Source of the DNA: Streptomyces althioticus | GTDB lineage: Bacteria > Actinomycetota > Actinomycetes > Streptomycetales > Streptomycetaceae | Assembly: GCA_014649355.1 (NCBI GenBank) | Contig: BMSW01000002.1 | Span: 1-64,000 of the forward strand | Direction: 5' to 3' | Length of the DNA: 64,000 nucleotides | Shown here: positions 10,154-18,662 of the stretch, in pieces | How the letters are laid out: every line of letters begins with the position of its first letter | Numbering within the stretch: position 1 is the stretch's first letter | Notes under the pieces: generated by a model | What the model was told of the DNA's origin: nothing | The model's input: the letters and a program-made list of their open reading frames with translations, nothing else | The model's database searches: none | Program-made: the position numbers and the translations under genes

Positions 10154-10495
10154 GTGCCGATCACAAACCAGCAGGTATTGGGACACGCGTTCCTGCCGGA
10201 GATGTTCGACGACTCGTACTTCCCTGATCGCATAGTCGAGCGGGGCAGGGGGATTCTGCTGAGTCTGTGCGAGCGCATCGAGGCCGAACGGCCGTCGGAT
10301 CTGGAGGCCCTGTATGCGCTCACCCAGGCTGCCACCGAGGAGCTCAACCTACTGGACAGGGAGTTCATGGCGGCCGGGAGCGGGATCGAGACGGTCGCTC
10401 GCGAGTGGATCTGCGACGAGTTCTGCTTCGTCGCATCGGCATACGAGTTCACGGACACGGATGCGGAGGAGCTGACCGCCGGCCGGGACTGGTGA
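10154..10495 (+). CDS. DUF5713 family protein
   Basis: A 113-residue acidic protein. The start is GTG 10154 (VPITNQQVLGHAFLPEMFDD), preceded by AGAGGAAA at the right distance; an upstream ATG at 10115 lacks a ribosome-binding site. Features matching DUF5713 are ILLSLCERIEAERPSDLEAL, the middle TEELNLLDREF and the acidic end FTDTDAEELTAGRDW. Function unknown. It lies 25 bp from the convergent IS5 transposase and may be inside the same IS boundaries. Confidence 0.65.
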   Translation: MPITNQQVLGHAFLPEMFDDSYFPDRIVERGRGILLSLCERIEAERPSDLEALYALTQAATEELNLLDREFMAAGSGIETVAREWICDEFCFVASAYEFTDTDAEELTAGRDW

Positions 10496-10519
10496 CCGAG
10501 GACGGGAACGCCACCCCGG

Positions 10520-11395
10520 TCAGAGCCACTCGTTGAGAGTTGCGATCAGCACGGTCGCCTCGTAGCGAACAGCGAGCTTGTCGTACCGCGTAGCGACAGC
10601 ACGGTGCCTCTTGAGGCGGTTGATCCCGCACTCGACCGCATGACGCTCACGGTAGTCAGCCTTGTCGAACTTCGGCGGTCGACCGCCGCGGGAGCCGAGC
10701 TTCCGCCGGTTCCGCGCCTGGTCGGCCTTGTCGGGGATGGTGCAGCGAATCCCGCGGCGACGTAGGTAGGCGCGGTTCATGCGGGAGGCGTAGGCCCGGT
10801 CCGCCCGCACCCGATCGGGGCGGACCCGCGGCCGACCCGGTCCGACACGGGGCACGTGGACCCTCTCCAGAACAGCTTCGAACTGCGGCGAGTCCCCACG
10901 CTGCCCAGCGGTCACCACGATCGACATAGGCTTCTGCCCCTGCTCTACTGCCAGGTGAAGCTTGGTAGTGAACCCGCCGCGCGACCTCCCCAGCCCATGG
11001 TCGCCAGGCTCCGTGAAGATGCCGCCCGGCGGTTCCTTCTGAAGGTTGCCGTGCTTGCGAGCTCCAGCCGCATGCTGATGCGCGCGGCAGACCGTGGAGT
11101 CGACGCTCAGGTCCCATGTGATCGCCCCCCTCGCGTCGGCCAGGGACTGGAGCCGGGTGATGATCCGCTGCCAGGTGCCGTTTCGATGCCATCGGCGGAA
11201 GAGGTCGTAGACCCGACTCCACGGTCCGTACTCGGCAGGGACATCCCGCCACGGCACGCCGGTCCGGACACGGAACCGTATGCCGTCGATCAACTGCCGC
11301 CGAGCCCAGACCGGCGGTCGCCCTGCCCTGGCTCCCCTCGGCAACAACGGCTCCAGTACCGCCCACTGCTCGTCTGTGAGATCTCCCCGACCCAT
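10520..11395 (-). CDS. IS5-family transposase (intact)
   Basis: A 291-residue full-length transposase. It has the N-terminal DUF4096-like DNA-binding part ([16 protein letters not shown], then [19 protein letters not shown]), the first Asp in [20 protein letters not shown], the second Asp in [20 protein letters not shown] and the Glu helix in [20 protein letters not shown]. No frameshift is needed. A candidate right end of the element (TAGGCCGTGTATCGAAAGT read leftward from 11442) lies 48 bp upstream of the start. Confidence 0.85.
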   Translation of the reverse strand: MGRGDLTDEQWAVLEPLLPRGARAGRPPVWARRQLIDGIRFRVRTGVPWRDVPAEYGPWSRVYDLFRRWHRNGTWQRIITRLQSLADARGAITWDLSVDSTVCRAHQHAAGARKHGNLQKEPPGGIFTEPGDHGLGRSRGGFTTKLHLAVEQGQKPMSIVVTAGQRGDSPQFEAVLERVHVPRVGPGRPRVRPDRVRADRAYASRMNRAYLRRRGIRCTIPDKADQARNRRKLGSRGGRPPKFDKADYRERHAVECGINRLKRHRAVATRYDKLAVRYEATVLIATLNEWL

Positions 11396-11630
11396 GAACC
11401 GTGATCAACCACAGCTCAAGATTTACTTTCGATACACGGCCTAGAACGCCGAGCCGGGTGGTCCCCCCGTAATGAATCGGATGGTCCAGTTCCGGACTCG
11501 GAGTCTATGCTTCCGGCTGGCGAAGATGGCCAGCCGTTCGTGGACGTAGCCGTCGACCGCGTCAATCTGCCGCCCGGAGTCCCCGTTGCAGGCATCCGCT
11601 CACTTTTCTCCCGCTGCGCGGGCGACCCGT

Positions 11631-13544
11631 TCAGGCCCTCGGCACTGGCTGGCTGTCCTTCGCCGCTGCGGTGCTCAGGGAGGGGGATGGCGCGGGTTCG
11701 TCCGCCGTCGCTTCGCCCGGCAGTTGCGGCAGGAACCGCTGCAGCCAACCCGGTATCCACCAGGCGCTCTTGCCCAGGATCGCCATGACGGAGGGCACCA
11801 GGACGAGTCGGACCAGGGTGGCGTCGATCGCGATGGCGACGGCGAGGCCGAAGCCGAAGAGGTTGACGGTCCGTTGGTCGTTCAGCTGGAAGCTGCCGAA
11901 CACCACGACCATGACCGACGCGGCGGCGGTGATGATGCGGGCGGTGGCGGCGATGCCGTTGCGGACGGAAGCGCCGGGGTCCTCGGACCGCAGGTACTCC
12001 TCCCGTACGCGGCTGAGCAGGAACACCTCGTAGTCCATGGACAGGCCGAACAGGACGGCGAACAGCATGACAGGAGCGAACGACTCCACCGGCCCCGCCT
12101 CGGCCCCGAGGAGCCCGGCACCCCAGCCCCATTGGAAGACCGCGACCACGACGCCGTACGCAGCTCCCACCGAGAGCAGGTTCATCACCGCGGCCTTGAG
12201 AGGTACGACGAGTGAGCGGAACTCGACCATGAGCAGCAGGAAGCTCAGCCCCACTACGAAGGACATGAACCAGGCCATCTGGCTGCCAAGCCGGTCGGCG
12301 AGGTCGATGGAGGTGGCGGTGGAGCCGCCGACGTGTGTCTCGGCGTCGTCCGCGGTGTCGGGGAGCACATCCTCCCGCAGGCGGTGGACCAGCTGCTCGG
12401 TGGACTTGTCATCCGGCGAGCTCTTGGGCACCACGGTGTACACCGCGGTGGTCCCGGCCTCATCCAGCCGCGGCGGCCGTACCTCCTGCACCCCTTCGGC
12501 GCTTTGGAGTTCGGTGCGCAGTGCGCCGACCTGCCGCGTTACGGCCGCCTTCGACTCCTGGCCGTCGAATTGCGCGGTCACCACCAAAGGGCCGGTCCAG
12601 CCCGGACCGAAGTCCTTCGCGACCAGCTCGTACGCGCGGCGCTCCGTGCTGCCTTCGGCTGCCGACCCGCCGTCCGCCGTACCCAGGCGCAGCGAGAACA
12701 GCGGGAGGGCCATGGCGATCAGGACGGAGGCGGACGCGAGCAGGTAGGGCCAGGGGCGCCGCTGGACGTGGCCGGTCCAGCGGTGCCACCCGCTCACCCG
12801 GCCCGTGCCGTGGTCGAACCGCAGCCGCCGCACGCGGAAGCGGTCCAGCTTGGCGCCGAAGACGGCCAGCACGGCTGGCAGCAGAGTGACCGCCGCCAGC
12901 AAGGTGGTGGCCACCGTGATGGCGCTCGCCAGGCCCAGCGCTGAGACGAACGGGATGCCGATGAGGTACAGGCTCAGGATCGCCACGATCACCGTGGCGC
13001 CCGCCACGAGCACCGACCGGCCCGCGGTCGACAGCGCGAGCGGGATGGACTCCTCAGGGGAGTGTCCGGCGCGCATGCCCTCCCGGTGACGGGTGACCAC
13101 CAGCAGCGCGTAGTCGATCCCCACGCCCAGGCCGATCATGGCCGCCACCACCGGGCCGGAGGTGCCGATGGTGGTCACCCCGGCGACCATGTTGAGGACC
13201 GACATCCCCAGAGCGAGCGCGAACAGGGCGGTCAGCAGCGGCACCACCATGGCGAAGACGGATCCGAAGGCCACCAGCAGGACCAGGACTGCGGCAGCCA
13301 GGCCGATCGCCTCGCTCCCCGTCGGGCCATGCTCCTCCTGGAGCACGGCACCGCCGTACTCGACCTGTTCGCCCGCCTCCCGCACCGGGTCGAACGCCTC
13401 CTGCGCGGCCTCTACCGACTCCTTGGGCACATCCTTGGCCCGCTCGGTGAACTGAACGGTTTCCTCGTCAACGGCCAGTTCGTACTGGCCGCCGTCAGGT
13501 CCTGCACGCAGCAGGTTCCTGGCGCACTCCGGCCCCTCGACCAT
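11631..13544 (-). CDS. MMPL family RND exporter, 5'-truncated
   Basis: A 637-residue polytopic membrane protein. Two sets of transmembrane helices flank a large extracytoplasmic domain: the first set includes AIGLAAAVLVLLVAFGSVFA and VVAAMIGLGVGIDYALLVV (the GxGxDYA motif), the second ends with LFGLSMDYEVFLLSRVREEY. MMPL proteins export lipids or metabolites using proton motive force. Usual length is 700-750 residues starting with a first transmembrane helix. Here the first helix and part of the first porter domain are missing; the frame opens at ATG 13544 in the middle of that domain. It is probably non-functional. No regulator lies beside it. Confidence 0.8.
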   Translation of the reverse strand: MVEGPECARNLLRAGPDGGQYELAVDEETVQFTERAKDVPKESVEAAQEAFDPVREAGEQVEYGGAVLQEEHGPTGSEAIGLAAAVLVLLVAFGSVFAMVVPLLTALFALALGMSVLNMVAGVTTIGTSGPVVAAMIGLGVGIDYALLVVTRHREGMRAGHSPEESIPLALSTAGRSVLVAGATVIVAILSLYLIGIPFVSALGLASAITVATTLLAAVTLLPAVLAVFGAKLDRFRVRRLRFDHGTGRVSGWHRWTGHVQRRPWPYLLASASVLIAMALPLFSLRLGTADGGSAAEGSTERRAYELVAKDFGPGWTGPLVVTAQFDGQESKAAVTRQVGALRTELQSAEGVQEVRPPRLDEAGTTAVYTVVPKSSPDDKSTEQLVHRLREDVLPDTADDAETHVGGSTATSIDLADRLGSQMAWFMSFVVGLSFLLLMVEFRSLVVPLKAAVMNLLSVGAAYGVVVAVFQWGWGAGLLGAEAGPVESFAPVMLFAVLFGLSMDYEVFLLSRVREEYLRSEDPGASVRNGIAATARIITAAASVMVVVFGSFQLNDQRTVNLFGFGLAVAIAIDATLVRLVLVPSVMAILGKSAWWIPGWLQRFLPQLPGEATADEPAPSPSLSTAAAKDSQPVPRA

Positions 13545-14097
13545 CGTGCCGCTGTCAGCGAGGTGAGGTTTACCTCAAGAGGCGGGCTCCACGCGTTCCT
13601 GATCGGCTGCGAAGTGCCCCTGCCACAGCGTTACCTCCGGGAACAAGCCGCAGCGCGAGCACGGCGGACCACCGTGCGGATGCGGCTCAGGCCCATCAGG
13701 TCATGGCTCAATTGGAGGCGCAGCAGCCGTCCATCTTCGCCAGTAACCACAGGTACAGCGCCGACACCTACGAGGAGAGCACTGGCGTGACCCTGGCCGA
13801 GCTGCGCGACGCACCGGGCACGGTGACGCGAAGACTCCTCGGCTGCGGTGGTCCGTAGAGGCGGATTAATTCATCAGGCGCCGTTCGAGGCGCAGGATGT
13901 AGCGGGTCACGACGAGGCTGGCGATCTGCGCGCAGAACGCTCCGGAACGCTTGCAGTCACCGTTTCGGGCACCGGAGAAACAGGTGATGAGAGAGGTGCG
14001 CGTTGTGCGGAACCTTTGCCCGGGGGCGGGCGTTGGGCCAGTGAGCGCGCGGGAGCGGGTTCGCGAGATGACTTCCGACGATGACCGAGGTGACTTG
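13545..14097. other. Decayed stretch between MMPL and TerB-like genes
   Basis: No intact gene is seen. Between 13700 and 13858 one rightward frame reads QVMAQLEAQQPSIFASNHRY then TLAELRDAPGTVTRRLLG and a stop. It looks like the C-terminus of a lost protein that I cannot assign. The missing 5' part of the MMPL gene is not found here, so a deletion or replacement occurred at about 13545. Confidence 0.4.
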
Positions 14098-14646
14098 ATG
14101 GCAGTCTGGGACAAGCTCAAGGACCAGGCCAAGGCTCTCCAGCAGAATCAGGGCGGGCGTGGCGCCACCGGTGGGCACAGCGGGGGGACGAGGTCCGGCG
14201 GTGGCAGCAAGGCCCAGCTGATCGGTGTGCTGAAGACGCAGCTCGGCTCGCTGAAGACCGAGTTGAAGAGCGGTGCCTACCGGGACGCGAGCATGGCGGT
14301 GTGCGCGCTGGTCGCGGCGGCCGACGGGCAGGTGGATCCGGCCGAGCGGCAGCAGGTCGAGTCGATGATCCTCAGCAACGATGTGCTCCAGAACTTCCCG
14401 CCGGAGCAGCTGCGGCAGCGTTTCAACAAGCACGTCGACCAGCTCACGATGAACTTCCAGCACGGCAAGGCCGAGGCCATGCAGGAGATCGCCAAGGCCG
14501 CCAAGAAGCCCACCGAGGCCCGGGCCGTGATCCAGACCGGCATGGTCATCGCCGGTGCCGACGGCCACTTCACCCAGGCAGAGGCGACGGTCCTGCGCGA
14601 GGCCTGCACGACACTGGGGCTGTCCCCGGCCGAATTCCAGCTCTGA
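14098..14646 (+). CDS. TerB-family tellurite-resistance-type protein
   Basis: A 182-residue soluble protein. After a start MAVWDKLKDQAKALQQ and a Gly/Ser-rich linker come two helical halves typical of TerB: CALVAAADGQVDPAERQQVE with the metal-binding acidic motif, and VIAGADGHFTQAEATVLREA with a second copy of the same acidic motif. TerB proteins belong to stress-linked ter systems and bind divalent metal at the membrane surface. The ATG at 14098 has GAGG 6 nt upstream. There is no terCDEF neighbour, so it acts outside a classic ter operon. Confidence 0.8.
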   Translation: MAVWDKLKDQAKALQQNQGGRGATGGHSGGTRSGGGSKAQLIGVLKTQLGSLKTELKSGAYRDASMAVCALVAAADGQVDPAERQQVESMILSNDVLQNFPPEQLRQRFNKHVDQLTMNFQHGKAEAMQEIAKAAKKPTEARAVIQTGMVIAGADGHFTQAEATVLREACTTLGLSPAEFQL

Positions 14647-14729
14647 GTCCCGGCTCTGATACGACCCCTGCGACCGCTCTGATCAGCGATCCGGCTTGGG
14701 CCTGTGTGAGGTCGTGATCAATCTCGGGT

Positions 14730-15618
14730 TTACTGATCGTTTCAATATGAGGTGCGCAAGCGGCGGCAGATGAGGCTGCAGGCCAATTGGAGCAGGCCCT
14801 GGTGGAGCTCGGCGCGTCGTTCGTAGCGGATGCGGAGTCGTTTGAACTGGTGCAGCCAGGCGAAGGCGCGCTCGACCACCCAGCGCACCTTGCCCAGTCC
14901 GGAGCCGTGGGCGACGCCTCGTCGGGCGATCACGGGTTTGATACCCCGCTTCCACAGCAGACGGCGGTACTTGTCGAAGTCGTAGCCCCGGTCGGCGTAC
15001 AGGCGCCGGGGCTTGCGACGGGGGCGTCCCCGCCGGCCCCGGATCGGCGAGACGGCGTCGAGCAGCGGCATGAGTTGGGTGACGTCGTGCCGGTTGCCGC
15101 CGGTGAGGGTGACGGCGAGCGGGGTTCCGTGGCGGTCGACGATCAGGTGGTCCTTGGAGCCGGGACGGGCACGGTCGACGGGCGAGGGGCCGACGTGATC
15201 CCCCCTTTGAGGGCCCGGACGTGCGACCCGTCCGCGGAGCAGTCGTCCAGGTCCAACGAGCCCGCGCGGCGCAGCTCGGTCAGCAGGGTCGCGTGCAGGT
15301 TTGGCCAGACCCCGGCCTCGGTCCAGTCCCTCAGTCGGCGCCAGGCCGTCACCCCGGAACAGCCCACCGTCTCCGCCGGGACATCCCGCCAGGCGACACC
15401 GGTCCGCAGCACGAACAAGACGCCGGCAAGTGCTGTTCGGTCAGGAACACGCAACCGTCCGGGATAGCGTCGGCGCCGTTCGGGAGCGGGTGGCAACAGG
15501 GGAGCCACCCGCTCCCACAGGTCGTCAGGAACAAGATCAGCACGCACTCCGGACACCCTGCCGACCAAGATCGTTGAACACAAGACCAGCAGCTCAACTG
15601 ATTCTGATTGATCAGTAC
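14730..15618 (-). mobile_element. IS5-family element with two frames and a slippery site
   Basis: The left end TACTGATCGTTTCAATATGA (14731) pairs as an inverted repeat with the right end read leftward from 15618 (TACTGATCAATCAGAATCAG). The pairing is even better with a second copy of the right end at 16378-16398. The element carries a two-frame transposase. Both terminal regions are present, so it may be mobile. Confidence 0.65.
14742..15583 (-). CDS. IS5-family transposase made by a -1 frameshift
   Basis: Frame A (15583 to 15143) has the DNA-binding half (VPDDLWERVAPLLPPAPERR) and the first Asp (LDLDDCSADGSHVRALKGG). Frame B, continuing to 14742, has the second Asp (RRLYADRGYDFDKYRRLLWK) and the Glu helix (KVRWVVERAFAWLHQFKRLR). 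The join lies at AAAGGGGGG (15208-15200 read leftward): slipping one base back turns KGGI into KGGDH and continues in frame B without another lesion. This is a classic slippery sequence for such IS5 elements, so the pair is counted as one working gene. Confidence 0.75.
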
Positions 15619-15641
15619 AGCAGGCCCTGGAAAGCGGAGGG

Positions 15642-16235
15642 TCACCCCGTGACGTGGAACTCGTTCCCGCTGGTGTCGAGGAACTCGCCGGGTTCCCAGT
15701 CGCGTTGGGTGACCTCCAGCCGCAGCCTGTTCCGCGCTTCCTTCGGCGCCGCCGGCGGCCCCATCACCAGCGAGACCGTACTGGCGGGACTCCGGCGCAA
15801 CCGGACACCCCAGTCGTGGGGCTCGACCGCGTGCCAGTCGGCTTGGGACTGCCAGAAGGCCCACTGTGCGTAGCGGTCCTCCTCCGCGACGTCGAGGCAG
15901 ATCGCGACGAGGCCGGAGTCGGCAAGCACGCCGGGGTGACCAGGACGCAGCACGCAGAACTCGTTGCCCTCCGGGTCGGCCAGCACGTCCCATGGGACGT
16001 CCCCCTGGCCAATGTCGACCTGCGTCGCACCGAGTGTGAGCAGGCGCGCCACCTCGGCCTGCCAGTCCGGCCCCCCGGCCAGGTCGATGTGAAGTCGGTT
16101 CTTGTGCGCCATCTTCGGCTTCGCGGTCGGCACGAACCGCAGTTGCAGGCCGCCCATCTGGCCTCGCGTCGCATCCAACCAGAAACGGTCCATACGCACG
16201 GCATCCAGCGCGTCGATCACGATCCCAGTCAGCAT
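15642..16235 (-). CDS. VOC (glyoxalase/bleomycin-resistance-like) protein
   Basis: A 197-residue protein with two VOC half-modules. The first runs from MLTGIVIDALDAVRMDRFW to DPEGNEFCVLRPGHPG, where the DPEGNEFC strand is the hallmark. The second ends with DTSGNEFHVTG. VOC proteins bind metal and small ligands in isomerase, dioxygenase or drug-binding roles; the substrate cannot be told. The ATG at 16235 follows a GGGGGA. The gene lies between two copies of the right end of an IS5 element (15543-15617 and 16321-16397), so it may have moved with or been trapped by IS activity. Confidence 0.7.
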   Translation of the reverse strand: MLTGIVIDALDAVRMDRFWLDATRGQMGGLQLRFVPTAKPKMAHKNRLHIDLAGGPDWQAEVARLLTLGATQVDIGQGDVPWDVLADPEGNEFCVLRPGHPGVLADSGLVAICLDVAEEDRYAQWAFWQSQADWHAVEPHDWGVRLRRSPASTVSLVMGPPAAPKEARNRLRLEVTQRDWEPGEFLDTSGNEFHVTG

Positions 16236-16299
16236 CCCATTCCCCCAAGCCGTCAAACCGGTCGCCTGCTCATTGTGGCCGCCGCTGTCGGTGCCAGCC

Positions 16300-16399
16300 C
16301 TGGGCCCACAGGTCGGGAGCACGCATCCCGGACACACTGCCGACCAAGATCGCCGAGCGCAAGACCAGCAGCTCAACTCATTCTGAAACGATCAGTAAG
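16300..16399 (-). repeat. Second copy of an IS5 right end (remnant)
   Basis: The stretch 16321-16397 is closely similar to 15543-15617, both ending CCAGCAGCTCAACT then ATTCTG and a TCAGTA terminus. Read leftward, it also encodes the very start of a related transposase (ILVGSVSGMRA, then DLWAQ) before homology stops. It is what remains of a second related insertion and brackets the VOC gene on its upstream side. Confidence 0.65.
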
Positions 16400-16416
16400 A
16401 ACATCATGGCGCGTCA

Positions 16417-16875
16417 TCACCGAGCCCTGACAGTGATCCGGGCGTAGTCGTATCCCCCGGGCGCAACTGAGGAGTTGTAGGTGACCGTGAACATGCGCCG
16501 TACGTCGCCGAAACGATCCGAGTACGTGACCTCCGACGGGCTGGTGCGCGTCGGCTTCGCCGCGATGTCGTACGTACGGAGGAAGTCCTCGACGCTGGAG
16601 TCCTGGCCGTTGCCCACCTGGTACCGGAGCACCGCCGTGCCGTTGTCCTCCAACTCGGCGTGCGTCGGCACGTAGTAGCGCCCCGCGGCTTCGTGCTGAT
16701 CGTGGTGCATGCCCGCCTTGCGTTCCACGGCCTCCTGCGGTGTGTCCCCAGCCGACGTGAACAGCATGTAGCCGGCCCAGACGCTCGCGCCGAGCGCCCA
16801 CACCGCACACAAGGCAAGGAGCCACGTCAGCCACCTACGCCGCCCCGGGCTGGGGCTCGTGGCTCCTGAACGCAT
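16417..16875 (-). CDS. Small membrane-anchored hypothetical protein
   Basis: A 152-residue protein. A basic start (MRSGATSPSPGRRR) leads into one transmembrane segment at residues 15-37 (WLTWLLALCAVWALGASVWA), followed by an extracytoplasmic domain of about 110 residues rich in Tyr, Thr and Val (YYVPTHAELEDNGTAVLRYQ, VTYSDRFGDVRRMFTVTYNS). A type II anchored beta-rich domain is likely. Family unknown. It has no operon partner. Confidence 0.55.
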   Translation of the reverse strand: MRSGATSPSPGRRRWLTWLLALCAVWALGASVWAGYMLFTSAGDTPQEAVERKAGMHHDQHEAAGRYYVPTHAELEDNGTAVLRYQVGNGQDSSVEDFLRTYDIAAKPTRTSPSEVTYSDRFGDVRRMFTVTYNSSVAPGGYDYARITVRAR

Positions 16876-16949
16876 CCTCGCTCGCTTCCTGTGCGGACGC
16901 CGCTCTCTGCGCGGTCGTTCGACACTCTCGCGGCCGGCATCAACCGCGA

Positions 16950-17098
16950 CCGCGACGCGTCACCGCCGGCCTGATCCTGCCCTGAAACTCCGGCGTCGTC
17001 GAAGGGCCACGTCAACCGGATCAAGATACTCAAGCGCCAGATGTTCGGCCGGGCTCGCTTCGCAGCGGCTCCGCAAGCGGGTCCTCCTCGCCTCGTGA
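16950..17098 (+). pseudogene. ISL3-family transposase C-terminal remnant
   Basis: Read rightward with one or two frame corrections, the stretch encodes NSGVVEG then HVNRIKILKRQMFGRARF and LRKRVLLAS with a stop at 17098. This is the conserved C-terminal end of ISL3-type transposases (pattern EGxVNRxKxLKRQMxGRA). Everything upstream is gone. Confidence 0.6.
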
Positions 17099-17159
17099 CC
17101 GATGTCAGTGACTCCTGAAAGCATGCCATCGTCCGAGACAGCCCTATCAGAAGCAGTGC

Positions 17160-17795
17160 ATGGGAACGTGGGGAACCGGCCCCTTCGACAGCGACCTCGC
17201 CGCGGACTTCGTCGATGCACTCGAAGGACTCACCCACCACCAGGCCATCCACCTGCTGGAGCGAGCATTTCAGCGAGTCACCGACTCGGGAGAACGCGTC
17301 GATGGCGGAGACGGGGCCGAAGCCGTTGCCGCCAGTGCTCTCGTCGCGAGCACCCTCCCGGACAGTCCCATCGTGATTGCCCCGGACGACGGCCCCAGGG
17401 AACCGCTGCCCGAACTGCCCGCCTTCCTGCGCGCGTCGGCGAGACTCGCACTGGACCGGGTTCTCCAGGACGGATCAGAGATGGCAATCGGCTGGGTGGA
17501 CAGCGCTGACGCTGACCAGTGGTCGGGCACGCCGAGTCCGGAAGGGTCGGCGACGGTTCGTCGGGTTGTTGTTCGCATAGCCGTAGCAGTTGAGCGACTG
17601 GTGCTGGTCCGGCATGAGCAGCGGGTCGACGCTGAGGAACTGGCCCGTGGAGGTGTCGTACTCGCGGGCGCCGACTTGGGTGAGGCCGGTGGAGCTGTCG
17701 GCGCTCTTGCCGGGGAAGCCCTTGTCGTCCGGCCTTCACTCGTGTCGCACGAAGTCGGCACGGATCGCTGCGATGTGTCGGCTTTGCGTCAGTGA
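17160..17795 (+). pseudogene. DUF4259 gene fused to unrelated sequence
   Basis: The first 120 residues (MGTWGTGPFDSDLAADFVDA, then RASARLALDRVLQDG and AIGWVDSADADQW) are a DUF4259 protein, a small family of unknown function, starting at ATG 17160. After about 17522 the frame runs on to 17795 through sequence whose opposite strand encodes an RHS core relic, so the last 90 residues are accidental. Only the last few residues of the family domain seem lost. A fused product could be made, but its end is not native. Confidence 0.6.
17525..17750 (-). pseudogene. RHS-repeat core remnant
   Basis: The leftward frame reads GFPGKSADSSTGLTQVGARE, then YDTSTGQFLSVDPLLMPDQH and SLNCYGYANNNPTN. This is the RHS-repeat-associated core end (GxREYDxxxGRFxxxDP, then YxYAxNNP) that precedes the toxin tail in polymorphic toxins. 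Neither the upstream YD repeats nor a downstream toxin are present. It interrupts the 3' end of the DUF4259 gene on the other strand. Confidence 0.7.
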
Positions 17796-17934
17796 GGTTG
17801 TGTCAGTCGGTCGTGCGAGGAGAGGGTGTTCCTGCTGCTCATCGGTTCGTGACTGGAGCTTGCCACTGACACAGCGGTGGTACTTCGTGATCTCGCGGCT
17901 GTCATGGGTCGGTAGATCCCCAGTTGGATCACTG

Positions 17935-18263
17935 CCACGAAGACGGCCACATCGCATCGACGACCTGGCCGCCGACCTCGTCAAGGACGGCACCGTCCGC
18001 CCCCCGTTGTACCGGCGAGGAGATGGCCCTGCATCTGGGTATCGGTCGGGCCAAGGCCCTGACGCGGAACCCGGCCGCGCCTGGTGACGGAGGCGGTGGC
18101 GGGGCTGGACGAGGACCGCCGCGACTTCGACTGGGACTGGTGCTCGGATGTTCTGTTCGAGGATCACGACGTGCTCATGCTGTTTGACGCCTCCCTCGGC
18201 GGGGTCGAAGACAGCGGCAGCGAGATCAACCAGGCGCTCGGCCCGGCCAACCTGGCCCACTGA
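17935..18263 (+). pseudogene. Decayed hypothetical gene
   Basis: Pieces in different rightward frames look like one former protein: IDDLAADLVKDGTVRPPLY, then GEEMALHLGIGRAKAL, then VTEAVAGLDEDRRDFDWDWC followed by DVLFEDHDVLMLFDASLGGV and a stop at 18263. At least two frameshifts separate them. I do not recognise the family. The acidic, Trp-containing end is distinctive. Confidence 0.45.
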
Positions 18264-18662
18264 ATGGTTCTCGCCCATCCGCCCCGGGCAGGCCCGCGAA
18301 CCCGGCCGCGGGTTTCACCACTGAGCCGGCGCGCGGCAACACCCGACTGCGCTCTCCCTGCGTCCCCGCGGGCGAGGCTGTTCGACGTGGACGGTCTTCA
18401 CATGACGTGCCCGTGCGGGCGGCCAGGCGCGCTCCCTCAGCGACGGCGATCTGCCTGCCGGGAGCCCCTAACTCGTGGGAGATAAGGCCTCCGCCGGAAG
18501 CCACCAGCAATTCGACGAGCTGCGCCGCCTGACGATCTGAGGTCGACGCTGCACACGAAAACGGCACCCCGCGTGTCGCCCCTGCTTTTGCGACGGGAAT
18601 ACTGCCGGCACCCCCCCCACTTTGTGCGCCGCAGCACTCTCCCTGAAGGGACCCGCCCACCC
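18264..18662. other. Intergenic stretch, no supported gene
   Basis: Only shadow frames are visible on either strand. The last 30 bases carry the likely ribosome-binding site (GAAGGGA) of the next gene. Confidence 0.35.
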
